Made by a program: the position numbers and the translations under genes
Shown here: positions 50,329-58,799 of the stretch, piece after piece
Position numbering within the stretch: the first letter of the stretch is position 1
How the letters are laid out: each line of letters begins with the position of its first letter
NCBI GenBank assembly: GCA_013373085.1
Contig: JABXIM010000036.1
Coordinates: 1 to 64,000 of the forward strand
Direction of reading: 5' to 3'
Source: Oceanospirillaceae bacterium
Lineage (GTDB): Bacteria > Pseudomonadota > Gammaproteobacteria > Pseudomonadales > Balneatricaceae
Length of the DNA: 64,000 nt
The notes under the pieces: model-generated
Databases searched by the model: none
Seen by the model: the letters and a program-made list of their open reading frames with translations, nothing else
Told to the model about the DNA's origin: nothing

Positions 50329-50693
50329 ATACGCCCTCCCTGGCCGGTCGGTTATGCCTGACCGGCCTTTTTGCCACCTGCGCAAGCATGGTGTTGTATG
50401 GCCTCTTCCGGCCGGCCCCCCCTCCGGAACTGTTCCAGCAGTCCGACAAGATCCTGCACCTGCTGGCTTTCGCCGCGCTGTCGCTTACCGGAAGAGCCGC
50501 GCTCCAATCCCCAACGGCAGGAACATTTTGGACACTGTTTCTGGTCCTGGGTCCCACCGTGGAGCTGGCGCAGCACTGGTTGCAACCGATGCGAATATTC
50601 AGCTTTTTGGATGCACTGTCAAACCTGACCGGCACCCTGATTGGGGCCGGAATTTGGTGGCTCTGGAAGCGCCGTTCGGCACCTGGCGGCTAA
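50325..50693 (+). CDS. VanZ-like membrane protein
   Basis: About 122 residues with three to four membrane segments and the VanZ-family pattern FQQSDKILHLLAFAALSLTG and VELAQHW (Asp/Lys-His and Glu-Leu-Ala-Gln motifs), then SFLDALSNLTGTLIG. TTG at 50325 overlaps the galE stop (TTGA) and is one possible start; the frame is open from 50292. VanZ-like genes often end exopolysaccharide operons; molecular role is unknown. Confidence 0.8.
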   Translation: MNTPSLAGRLCLTGLFATCASMVLYGLFRPAPPPELFQQSDKILHLLAFAALSLTGRAALQSPTAGTFWTLFLVLGPTVELAQHWLQPMRIFSFLDALSNLTGTLIGAGIWWLWKRRSAPGG

Positions 50694-50789
50694 TGAAACG
50701 CCGCTTCAAAAACGTTGCACGTGCTAACAGTTTCAACCACAGACACGACTCTGGCAGCAAGCGTTCAAACGAGACCTTGACCGACACAC

Positions 50790-52151
50790 CTACTCGCTGG
50801 CAGCCGGCCTACGGGATTGGCCGGGGTTGCGATGATGATTCGCCAGCACCGCGATCGCACACAGCACGACGAAGGTCGCGGCATTGGCCGGTATCTGCAG
50901 GTTGAAGTCGGTAAAGGAGTGGATCAACAGCGCCAGTATCCCCATCGCGGCCCCGAAACCTATGCCGCTGCGGTACCAGGACTCGCACCGCCACAGTGCC
51001 TTTAAGGCATGGTAGAACGCCAAGAGCGCGAACAGCGCGAGCGGCAGCGAGCCAATCAGCCCAAACTCGATCGCGAACTGCAGGTAGTCGTTGTGGGCAT
51101 GGTCGAAATTCAGGCGGATATCGGCTCCGGGGAAACGCTGGAAACTGGCCTCGAAGGCCCCGGCCCCAATGCCGGTTAACGGGCTTTCCTTCAGTAATGG
51201 CAGTGCATAGCCGAAGATATCGTCCCGCTGCTCATTGGCGCTCGCGACCACTTCACCGTCAACGACCTCGTCGTTGAACTGCGTTTCGAGCAAACGCTCC
51301 TTGAGCTTGTCGAGGCCGAAGAACTGACTGACCACCAGCACATCGATGATGACTAGGCTCACGAGAATCGCGATGTTACGCAGACGGTGCTCCTTGTTGA
51401 GAAAGGTGAAGAGGCTACCAATGATCATCAGACTGGCGAAGAAGGCCGCGTTGCCCATCCGGGAGTGCGTCATTACCAGCGCGATGACCATGATGACCAG
51501 CGCGATACGTAGCCGGGTCTTGGGGCCCTCCAGCAGCTCCAGCACGTAGCGCCAGCGGAACGGCCGCCCGTCACGCAACGCCAGCAACAGGCCGACGCCA
51601 CAGGCCAGGGTCATTTCCAGGTAGCCGGCCAGGTGGTTACGATTGACGAAAGTGCCGGTAGCATCGCCACGATAGGCCTCCTTGCCGCCAACCAGCAGCC
51701 ACTCCGTACCTGACAACGTCATCAGGGTGCCATAGAAAGCCTGCAGCGTTCCGCTGACCACCAGCACGCTGAGCAGCAGTGTCAGGCGCCGGCGGGTATT
51801 GAAGAGCCCCAGTACCAGCACGAACAACATCGCGTAGGCACAGCCAAGCGCCAGGTACTGCAGGCTGGCCCCGGTATTCCGGCTAACGCCGAGCAACAGC
51901 TGGAGACCGACCCAGACCTGGGCTGTCAGCAGTAAACCAATCATCGGCCAGGCCCTTTTCAGGGCACGGGACCCGAAACGCCCGGAGTTCAACTGCGTCA
52001 GGCACCAGGCGCCTGCCAGGATGGCGACCACAAAGATCAGCAGGCCTGCCGACCAGTCGCGGTTGCTGCCAAGCGGCACCGGCAGCCAAAGCAACAGCCC
52101 CAGCGTGGCAGCGACGAGTATGGAGTCTGGCAGGGATCGGGTATGGCTCAT
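50790..52151 (-). CDS. O-antigen ligase/polymerase-family membrane protein
   Basis: About 453 residues with about 12 membrane segments and a large periplasmic loop. The Wzy_C/WaaL signature is present: VNRNHLAGYLEMTLACGVGL (about residue 165) and, in the loop, GIGAGAFEASFQRFPGADIR then FDHAHNDYLQFAIEFG (about 330-370). It is on the opposite strand, with its 3' end meeting that of the VanZ-like gene. It could be the true polymerase, a ligase, or a chain-length partner of the polymerase-like protein at 43988. ATG 52151 is preferred to TTG 52166. Confidence 0.88.
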   Translation of the reverse strand: MSHTRSLPDSILVAATLGLLLWLPVPLGSNRDWSAGLLIFVVAILAGAWCLTQLNSGRFGSRALKRAWPMIGLLLTAQVWVGLQLLLGVSRNTGASLQYLALGCAYAMLFVLVLGLFNTRRRLTLLLSVLVVSGTLQAFYGTLMTLSGTEWLLVGGKEAYRGDATGTFVNRNHLAGYLEMTLACGVGLLLALRDGRPFRWRYVLELLEGPKTRLRIALVIMVIALVMTHSRMGNAAFFASLMIIGSLFTFLNKEHRLRNIAILVSLVIIDVLVVSQFFGLDKLKERLLETQFNDEVVDGEVVASANEQRDDIFGYALPLLKESPLTGIGAGAFEASFQRFPGADIRLNFDHAHNDYLQFAIEFGLIGSLPLALFALLAFYHALKALWRCESWYRSGIGFGAAMGILALLIHSFTDFNLQIPANAATFVVLCAIAVLANHHRNPGQSRRPAASE

Positions 52152-52889
52152 AACGGGTCCGGTCAAACTGAATGCAGCTAGGATTATGTATAAACAAGGG
52201 CCGTGATACTACTGCTTGGCTTGTTAATAGAAGGTTAACCGCCATGCCGTTGCCAAAACCATACAAACGTCACGAAGATCCGTATTTATTTTGCGACGCA
52301 CCCAACCTGGAAATTAATGAAAGCGTAGAAAGTCCGTAAAAAACTCGAAACCATGCGTCTATGCCAAAAAGTAAAACCAACGTGGCTAGCCATGAGACGT
52401 GTCGCCCAAAAAACACACCCAACACACAGCATCAGAAATGATACAGCTTGACAAATGCCGGATATGGCACCGCAACGCCGGGTTTAATAGGCAATATCAA
52501 GGCGTAAGGTAAAAATCATTAAAATCAATACTATATGGAAGTAGCATGTCGCTTTTCCGCGACTTCAAGGCAGTATCCACACGCTAGGAAGCGTCGATAT
52601 CCGTCCATCTAAGAATCTAAGACATCATACCTTTAACATATAAATTATGGTTCAGTCTTCGCTCAGCTTTAATGATGTCTATTAACAGAAGCAATCCTGA
52701 AAACGCCAAGCATGCCAATGATTTTTCCGATTTTTTCGAATATATATGCGCAGCGCAGAATACCTTGAATAATCGTTTTAAACATCATCGTCATTTGGCA
52801 ATATGTACGTGCTTTTTGGGTGAATCCTGATTTTTGGCTTACTGGCTGTAGTCTTAAATCAGGCGTATCAGACGAAAAGTGCTTACCGT
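52152..52889 (+). promoter_or_regulatory. AT-rich divergent control region between the two exopolysaccharide units
   Basis: About 740 bases without a gene, AT-rich between about 52200 and 52860, between the reversed ligase-family gene and the export operon. It must hold divergent promoters. A TTGACA is visible at 52448-52453 but without a convincing -10 partner. No ops element is present here. Confidence 0.5.
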
Positions 52890-52919
52890 GCCGGCGGGCA
52901 TAATGCCCGACCGGCTTTT
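52890..52919 (+). terminator. Leader hairpin with T run before the small secreted peptide gene
   Basis: GCCGG (52890-52894) pairs with CCGGC (52911-52915), and GGGCAT (52896-52901) with ATGCCC (52903-52908), followed by TTTTC. This has the form of an intrinsic terminator or attenuator and lies just 28 bases before the start codon of the downstream gene, so it would sit in the operon's leader. Confidence 0.65.
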
Positions 52920-52947
52920 CTCTCTCAGCAACCTGGAGATAGCACCT

Positions 52948-53148
52948 ATGCGTAAAGCATTGACTGCTCTGGTCGTTGCCGGCGCGCTGGCGTCGGCGAC
53001 GACGACAACGGTCGTATCCGCGGCCCCGACCGATAAAGTCGTGAAGACGGACAACCTGGACTATCAGGGCACTGGTAGCCAGGACAAGGGCAACGGCGCC
53101 GACAACGGTATCGGCCTGGGTGGGAACCCGCCTGCCAGCCCGCATTAA
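52948..53148 (+). CDS. Small secreted peptide (66 aa) heading the export operon
   Basis: 66 residues: a clear signal peptide (MRKALTALVVAGALASATTT..., cleavage near VSA at about 25) and a 41-residue hydrophilic mature peptide rich in Gly, Asp, Asn and Thr (YQGTGSQDKGNGADNGIGLG) with no Cys. CTGGAG lies about 10 bases before the ATG. It is bracketed by a leader hairpin with a T run and another strong hairpin, so it may be expressed at a different level from the genes after it. I do not recognise a family. It may bind or cap the polymer, or be a signal. Confidence 0.65.
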   Translation: MRKALTALVVAGALASATTTTVVSAAPTDKVVKTDNLDYQGTGSQDKGNGADNGIGLGGNPPASPH

Positions 53149-53160
53149 GCGACGCTGACC

Positions 53161-53186
53161 GCCGGGCTGGCGTATGCCGGCCCGGC
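53161..53186 (+). terminator. Hairpin between the small peptide gene and the beta-barrel gene
   Basis: GCCGGGCTGGC and GCCGGCCCGGC pair over 11 bp (one G-T) around GTAT, followed by TCTTGG. A partial terminator or processing site within the operon. Confidence 0.6.
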
Positions 53187-53216
53187 TCTTGGCCCGACGT
53201 CCAGACACCTAAGTCC

Positions 53217-54398
53217 ATGACCATGAACCCGATACCCGCTAATCTCCAGCGGCGACCGTTGCTTGCCGCCGCACTGCTGCTCCTGCCTCTGGGAAGCCAG
53301 GCCGGTGAACCGGCCGACATCAGGCTCGGTGAAATGTCGCTGACGCCGACACTGAGCCTGACCGAAACCTACGACGACAATTTTCGCGAAGCCGCCGCGC
53401 CGTTGGACGAAGCCAGCTGGATCACCAGGATAGTGCCCGCGCTGGAACTCACAGCCCAGGACCGGCTGAATGCCTACCGCCTGCGCTACTCACTGGTCTC
53501 CGACATTTTTCACTCCAGCCACGACGACGACAATACCGACCATCACCTGGATGCCGGCGCCCACCTGGAGTTCAGCAGCCGCCACCGCCTGGACCTCGAT
53601 GCCGGCTACGACCGGGTCGAAAATACCGCCGATGCCACTTCGATCGCCGAGAACGACAAGTACCATACCCGTCGGGTCGGGGTCGTCTATGGCTTCGGCA
53701 TCGAGTCCGCGACCATGCAGTTCGAGCTGGCTGCCGACGAGGAACGCAAGCGCTACGACAACAGCGGTAGCCTGAACAAGGACAAGGAGCACGACACCCG
53801 CACGCTCGGCGCCACGGCCTATTATCGCCTGGCACCCAAGACCCGGGCGCTGCTCGAGATCACCTCGAGCGAGTTCGACTATGTCAGCTTCAAGTCGCTC
53901 GACGGCGTCAACCGCTCCTACTTCGCCGGCCTGAGCCTCGACGCGACGGCCAAGACATCGGGGTCGGTCAAGGTCGGTCATGAGGAGAAGGATTTCGACG
54001 CCCCCGGACAGCGCGACCCCGACCTCATTGCCTGGGCCGCAGACCTGACCTGGAAGCCGCGTTCATATTCCGCCGTGCGGCTTACCGCACGCCAGGGCAT
54101 CGACGAGGGCAGTGGAGAAGAGCAGTTCGTCGAAGCCCGGGAAACTGGTCTCGAGTGGCGGCATCGATGGAACGCCTTCCTGGCGACCGACCTCGGCTAC
54201 AGCCGGTCGAAAAAAGACTACGACAATGCCGCCAATCGCCATGACGAAACGGACAGCTACCGCATCGGGTTGACCTGGGATGTCCGCCGCTGGCTGGCGG
54301 TCGAGCTTGGCTACCGGTACCGGGAGCGGGGTTCGAATGTCGAGCAGGAAAACTTCGAACGTAGCCGCTATACCGCAGGAATCAATCTAAGCCTATGA
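53217..54398 (+). CDS. Outer-membrane beta-barrel protein of the exopolysaccharide export system
   Basis: 393 residues. A signal peptide (cleavage near SQAGE, residue ~29) is followed by alternating hydrophobic-polar strands (LNAYRLRYSLVSDIFHSS; LDLDAGYDRVE; YRIGLTWDVRRWLAVELGYRY) and a C-terminal strand ending in Leu (YTAGINLSL), typical of outer-membrane barrels; about 16-18 strands fit. Similar barrels accompany short OPX proteins in other bacteria and act as the outer-membrane pore for the polymer. It overlaps the following frame's first possible start. Confidence 0.8.
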   Translation: MTMNPIPANLQRRPLLAAALLLLPLGSQAGEPADIRLGEMSLTPTLSLTETYDDNFREAAAPLDEASWITRIVPALELTAQDRLNAYRLRYSLVSDIFHSSHDDDNTDHHLDAGAHLEFSSRHRLDLDAGYDRVENTADATSIAENDKYHTRRVGVVYGFGIESATMQFELAADEERKRYDNSGSLNKDKEHDTRTLGATAYYRLAPKTRALLEITSSEFDYVSFKSLDGVNRSYFAGLSLDATAKTSGSVKVGHEEKDFDAPGQRDPDLIAWAADLTWKPRSYSAVRLTARQGIDEGSGEEQFVEARETGLEWRHRWNAFLATDLGYSRSKKDYDNAANRHDETDSYRIGLTWDVRRWLAVELGYRYRERGSNVEQENFERSRYTAGINLSL

Positions 54399-54472
54399 AA
54401 TCAAGAGCCTTTTCTACCAATGCGGCCATAGTTCCGTATCGGTTTCCGCTCACAGCCCTACCGGAGAACCTT

Positions 54473-55009
54473 ATGAAAACGCGTTGCCTGCAAGGCCTGT
54501 GGCTACTGGCCTGCCTGTTGATGCTCAGTGGCAAGAGCTGGGCCGCCGGCGATGACCACTACCGGCTCGGCTCCGGTGATGTCGTCAGCATCAGCGTTTT
54601 CGGCGAAAGCGACCTCAGCCTGGGTGAAGTGCGCCTCAATGACGCGGGCAAGTTCTCCTATCCCTTCCTGGGCGAAATCGACGCCGCGGGCAAGACCGCC
54701 ACACAGCTGGAACTGCTGCTCACCGGCGGACTGCAAGGCGACTACCTGGTCGAACCGCGGGTATCGGTGCGCATCCTCGAATACCGCGACTTCTTCGTCA
54801 ACGGAGAGGTCAAGAGCCCCGGGGGCTACCCGTTCAAGCCCGGGCTGACGCTGCGCAAGGCCATCGCGCTGGCGGGCGGTTTCACCGAACGTGCCTCCAA
54901 GAGCAAGTTCAGCCTTATCCGGGACGGTAACCGTGTGTCTCAGGAAGCCGCTCTCGACACGCTGATCATGCCTGGCGACATCATCACCATCGAACAGAGT
55001 TTCTTCTGA
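54473..55009 (+). CDS. Polysaccharide export (OPX, Wza-type) protein, short form
   Basis: 178 residues. Signal peptide (cleavage near SWAAG, no convincing lipobox), then a polysaccharide export domain (DHYRLGSGDVVSISVFGESD, then VRLNDAGKFSYPFLGEID) and one SLBB domain (FVNGEVKSPGGYPFKPGLTL, then KAIALAGGFTERASKSK). The C-terminal outer-membrane helix of classical Wza is absent, so a separate pore is needed; the beta-barrel gene next door is the obvious candidate. ATG 54473 has GGAGAACC before it and begins the signal peptide; the frame from 54395 is less likely. Confidence 0.92.
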   Translation: MKTRCLQGLWLLACLLMLSGKSWAAGDDHYRLGSGDVVSISVFGESDLSLGEVRLNDAGKFSYPFLGEIDAAGKTATQLELLLTGGLQGDYLVEPRVSVRILEYRDFFVNGEVKSPGGYPFKPGLTLRKAIALAGGFTERASKSKFSLIRDGNRVSQEAALDTLIMPGDIITIEQSFF

Positions 55010-55011
55010 TT

Positions 55012-57285
55012 ATGGATACCAACCTGATTACGCAACAGCCCGCGTTTCCGGAACGGCTTCGCGAACGGGAGCCGGATCGCACTCGGGACGACGAGCTTGA
55101 CCTCCTGCGCCTGTGGCAGCCGATCTGGCGGCGGAAATGGAGCATCGCCACCCTGATGCTGGCGGTAATGATGCTCGCGGCGCTGGTCGCGCTCGCCATA
55201 ACGCCGATATACCGTGCAGCCGCCACCCTGATGATCGAAGAGAAGGCGGCCCAGGTACTGTCGATCCAGCAAGTCTACGGCCTCGACGGTCGCAGCAGTG
55301 AATACCTGCAAACGCAGTTCGAACTGCTCAAGTCCCGCGAACTGGCCGAGCGGGTCGTGCTTGAGCTTGGCCTCAGCAGCCATCCGGAGTTCGATCCCCG
55401 CCAGCAGTCCGGCTCGCTCCTCAGCCTCGGCGGCCTGCTGGACTTCAACGCCTGGCTGCCCTTCACCACGCCCGAAGACATCGCCGAAGTCGACCCGGAA
55501 CAGGCAGAAGCCGAGGCCTTCAGGGCCGCCGTCGACACCTTCATGAAACGCACCCTGATCCAACCGGTGCCCAAGACCCAGCTGGTCAAGGTCCAGATCG
55601 AGATGGCCGACGCCTCGACCGCGGCCCGGGCCGCCAATGCCCTGGCCCGCGCCTACATAGACAGTCAGATCGAAGCCAAGGTGGAACTCACCAATAACGC
55701 CACCCGGTGGATCAACGAACGCCTGGCCACGCTGAAAGTGAGCCTGGAAGAATCCGAACGGCAGCTGCAGGCATTCCGCGACCAGGAAAACCTGGTCGAC
55801 GTACAGGGCGGCGTCACCGCGGTTACCGCCGGCGAACTGTCACGCACCACGGAACGCCTCGCCGATGCCCGCCGCGACCGCGCTTCGGCGGAGAGCCAGT
55901 ACCACCAGGTCGCCGAGATGAAGGATGGCGGCTGGCAACGGCTGGCGGCCGCTCCGGCGGTGATGAGCAACCCGCTGGTGCAGCAGTTCAAGGCCCAGCA
56001 GGCGAAAGCCCTGTCCCGTGTCCAGGAACTGTCCAACCGCTACGGCCCCAAGCACCCCAATATGATTGCCGCCCGCTCCGAGCTGAACACCGCCACCGCC
56101 AACCTCAAGGCACAGGTCGAACAGGTGGTCGCCAGCATCGAGCGTGAATACCAGTTGTCCGTGGCCAACGAAAAGTCGCTGCAGTCCTCGTTCGATCTCA
56201 ACAAGGACCAGATACAGGACATCAGTCGCAAGGAGTTCAAGCTGCGCGAACTGCAGCGCGAGGTCGACAGCAACCAGGCGCTGTACAACACCTTCCTCAA
56301 CCGTCTGAAGGAAACCTCCGCGACGGCCGACCTGCAGAGCGCCAACGCCCGTATAGTCGATCACGCCGTACGGCCCGACGAGCCGGTGAAGCCGAACCGG
56401 AAACTGATCGTCGCGGCAGCCGGCCTGCTGGCGTTGATGGTCGGGGTGGCGACTGTCATCCTGCTGGACATGCTCAACAACACCTTCAAGACCACCCGGG
56501 AAATCGAGGAGCAGCTGAACCTGCCGGTCCTCGGCATATTGCCACAACTGAAGGACAAAGCACGCAAGGAGGTCGCGCAGTCGTTCGGACGCGCCGGCGA
56601 GACCGAACGCACCTTCCTCGAAGCCATTCGGACCCTGCGTACCAGCGTGGTGCTGTCCGGCCTCAACCGTGAGCAGAAGATATTGCTGGTGACCTCGTCG
56701 ACGCCCGGCGAGGGCAAGAGCTCGGTCGCCGCCAACCTGGCCCAGGCGCTGGGGCAGATGGAGAAGGTGTTGCTGATCGACGCCGATATGCGCCGCCCGA
56801 CCACCGCCCGCAATTTCGAGCTGCCGGTCGGCACGCCGGGACTTGCCAACCTGGTCGCAGGGACCGCGGCGCTGGGCGACTGCGTCGTTGCTCTTGACGG
56901 TATCGACCTGATCAGCGCCGGTAGCGTACCACCGAACCCGCTGGAGCTGCTGTCATCCAAGCGATTTGTCGAGCTCCTCGACGAGCTTGCCGGCCACTAC
57001 GACCGCATCCTGATCGACTCGCCGCCGACCCAGGCGGTCAGCGATGCGCTGATACTGTCGACGCTGGCGCATTCGGTCATCTACGTCGTCAAGGCGGAGT
57101 CCACCGCTACCCAACTGGTGCGCAACGGCGTCGGCCGTCTGCTGCAGAACCGCGCCCCGGTCGCCGGTATCGTCCTCAACCAGGTCGACATCCAGCGGGC
57201 TAGGAAGAATGGCTACGAATACAACGGCTACTTCGACTACTACGGCTACAGCGGCGATGCGGCGGCGAAGGGAGGTTCCGCATGA
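55012..57285 (+). CDS. Wzc-type polysaccharide co-polymerase / tyrosine autokinase
   Basis: 757 residues. Two membrane segments (about 45-65 and 460-480) enclose a periplasmic Wzz/GNVR coiled-coil region. The cytoplasmic BY-kinase has Walker A TSSTPGEGKSSVAANLAQAL (about residue 563), Walker A' VLLIDADMRRP, Walker B-like YDRILIDSPP, and a tyrosine-rich C-terminal tail (NGYEYNGYFDYYGY) that is the autophosphorylation cluster. It controls chain length and export with the OPX protein. It overlaps the PHP phosphatase start by 4 bases. Confidence 0.95.
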   Translation: MDTNLITQQPAFPERLREREPDRTRDDELDLLRLWQPIWRRKWSIATLMLAVMMLAALVALAITPIYRAAATLMIEEKAAQVLSIQQVYGLDGRSSEYLQTQFELLKSRELAERVVLELGLSSHPEFDPRQQSGSLLSLGGLLDFNAWLPFTTPEDIAEVDPEQAEAEAFRAAVDTFMKRTLIQPVPKTQLVKVQIEMADASTAARAANALARAYIDSQIEAKVELTNNATRWINERLATLKVSLEESERQLQAFRDQENLVDVQGGVTAVTAGELSRTTERLADARRDRASAESQYHQVAEMKDGGWQRLAAAPAVMSNPLVQQFKAQQAKALSRVQELSNRYGPKHPNMIAARSELNTATANLKAQVEQVVASIEREYQLSVANEKSLQSSFDLNKDQIQDISRKEFKLRELQREVDSNQALYNTFLNRLKETSATADLQSANARIVDHAVRPDEPVKPNRKLIVAAAGLLALMVGVATVILLDMLNNTFKTTREIEEQLNLPVLGILPQLKDKARKEVAQSFGRAGETERTFLEAIRTLRTSVVLSGLNREQKILLVTSSTPGEGKSSVAANLAQALGQMEKVLLIDADMRRPTTARNFELPVGTPGLANLVAGTAALGDCVVALDGIDLISAGSVPPNPLELLSSKRFVELLDELAGHYDRILIDSPPTQAVSDALILSTLAHSVIYVVKAESTATQLVRNGVGRLLQNRAPVAGIVLNQVDIQRARKNGYEYNGYFDYYGYSGDAAAKGGSA

Positions 57286-58007
57286 TCGACCTGCACAACC
57301 ACCTTCTGCCGGGCATCGACGACGGGGCTCCCGACATCGACGCCTCGCTGGAGCTGGCACGCATGGCGGTGGCGGAGGGGATCACCCATATGGTCTGCAC
57401 GCCGCATATCCATCCGGGGCGCTACGACAACACGCCCGACACCATCGCCGCAGCGCTCAAGCGTTTCAATGATGCGCTGGGCGAGGCCGGGATCCCGTTG
57501 CAGGCATCGGCCGCGGCCGAGGTGCGCTTCGGCCTCGAACTGATGGCCGGCGTCGCCGACGGCAAGGTGCCCTTTCTCGGTGAGTGGGAAGGGCACAAGG
57601 TGATGCTGCTGGAGTTCCCCCACAGTGAAATCCCTTTCGGCGCCGAGCGTCTGACCCAGTGGCTCAAGGACCGCAAGATTCTGCCGATGATCGCTCACCC
57701 GGAACGTAACAAGGGCGTGATGCGCCAGCCGTCCCGGCTCAGGCCGTTCATCGAGCAGGGCTGCCTGTTGCAGGTCACCGCCTCGTCGGTAACCGGCCAC
57801 TTCGGCGACGCTGCCCGCGACGTCGCCACCGAACTGCTGCGCCAGGATCGGGTGACGGTGCTGGCAACCGATGCCCACAACCGCGACCGGCGTCCGCCCC
57901 GGATGCGAGACGCGGTGACGGCCGCGGAGTCGATCATCGGTGCGCAGCGCGCCGCCGAACTGGTAACCCTCAACCCCTGGAAAATCGCCCTGGGGCACTT
58001 CGAGTAA
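57282..58007 (+). CDS. PHP-type protein-tyrosine phosphatase (CpsB/YwqE family)
   Basis: A 241-residue metal-dependent phosphatase. N-terminal metal motif MIDLHNHLLPGIDDG (H5, H7), then VCTPHIHPGRY, MIAHPERNKGV and VLATDAHNRDRRPP. It removes phosphate from the tyrosine tail of the kinase just upstream. It is of the PHP class usual in Gram-positive bacteria rather than the low-molecular-weight Wzb class. Start overlaps the kinase stop (ATGA). Confidence 0.94.
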   Translation: MIDLHNHLLPGIDDGAPDIDASLELARMAVAEGITHMVCTPHIHPGRYDNTPDTIAAALKRFNDALGEAGIPLQASAAAEVRFGLELMAGVADGKVPFLGEWEGHKVMLLEFPHSEIPFGAERLTQWLKDRKILPMIAHPERNKGVMRQPSRLRPFIEQGCLLQVTASSVTGHFGDAARDVATELLRQDRVTVLATDAHNRDRRPPRMRDAVTAAESIIGAQRAAELVTLNPWKIALGHFE

Positions 58008-58780
58008 TGACGACGCCAACCAAAACCGGCGCCAGCCGGCTTCAACGCATCGCCCTCGCCATCGGTCTGCTCTGCGCCCTGGCGTTGGCCCTTGTCGGCG
58101 TTCGGTTCATCATCGGCGGAATCGCCGCGCACCAGGCGCAGCGCTTTATCGACGACTGGGAACGGCTGGGTGAGGTGCCGACGGATACCGCCTGGGAGGT
58201 CGCCGAAGCTGCCGCCCAACGGGCGGTGGCCTTCTATCCCGGTGACAATGGCGATTACTACGAGCGCCTGGGCGAAGTCTACGAGTGGCAGCACGAAAGC
58301 CTGAACTTCGGCGATCCCGATGCCCGGGCCTCACGCGAGCAGGCGCTGGCCGCCTACCGCAAGGCGGTCGCAGTGCGCCCGGACTGGCCCGACACCTGGG
58401 TACAGATTGCCTTCGTCAAGCTGCGACTGCTGGAGTTCGACGAGGAATTCGATCGAGCCCTGCAGCTAGGCTTCGAAAACGGCCCCTGGCGCATGCGTAT
58501 CAACCGCGGGCTGGCCACGGTGGGACTGATCGCCTGGCCCCAGCTCGACGAGGAACAGCAGCGGCGCATCCTGACATCTGCGGAGCGTACCCTGGCCTAC
58601 AGCGACACCCAGGCGTTGCGCCTGTTCACGCTCAGCGATCATATCGATCAGACCGCACTGCTGTGTCATGAGTTGCCCGCGGACCTGCTAGCGCGAAGGG
58701 GCGTCTGCATTCCGCCGGCGAGCGCCGAAGGGCCGCCCTGGCCGGGTGATCGCTGGGTCGGTCTGCTGCCTCCGGCCTGA
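58007..58780 (+). CDS. Membrane-anchored accessory protein of exopolysaccharide operons (TPR-like)
   Basis: 257 residues. One membrane helix (about 13-37), then a helical periplasmic region with TPR-like spacing (AAAQRAVAFYPGDNGDYYER; AYRKAVAVRPDWPDTWVQIA). No enzyme motif. Small proteins with this plan occur at the end of exopolysaccharide operons and may scaffold the export complex. It overlaps the previous stop by one base and ends 20 bases before the convergent GGDEF-EAL gene. Confidence 0.7.
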   Translation: MTTPTKTGASRLQRIALAIGLLCALALALVGVRFIIGGIAAHQAQRFIDDWERLGEVPTDTAWEVAEAAAQRAVAFYPGDNGDYYERLGEVYEWQHESLNFGDPDARASREQALAAYRKAVAVRPDWPDTWVQIAFVKLRLLEFDEEFDRALQLGFENGPWRMRINRGLATVGLIAWPQLDEEQQRRILTSAERTLAYSDTQALRLFTLSDHIDQTALLCHELPADLLARRGVCIPPASAEGPPWPGDRWVGLLPPA

Positions 58781-58799
58781 CCTACGGGTCCCTTGCGGA

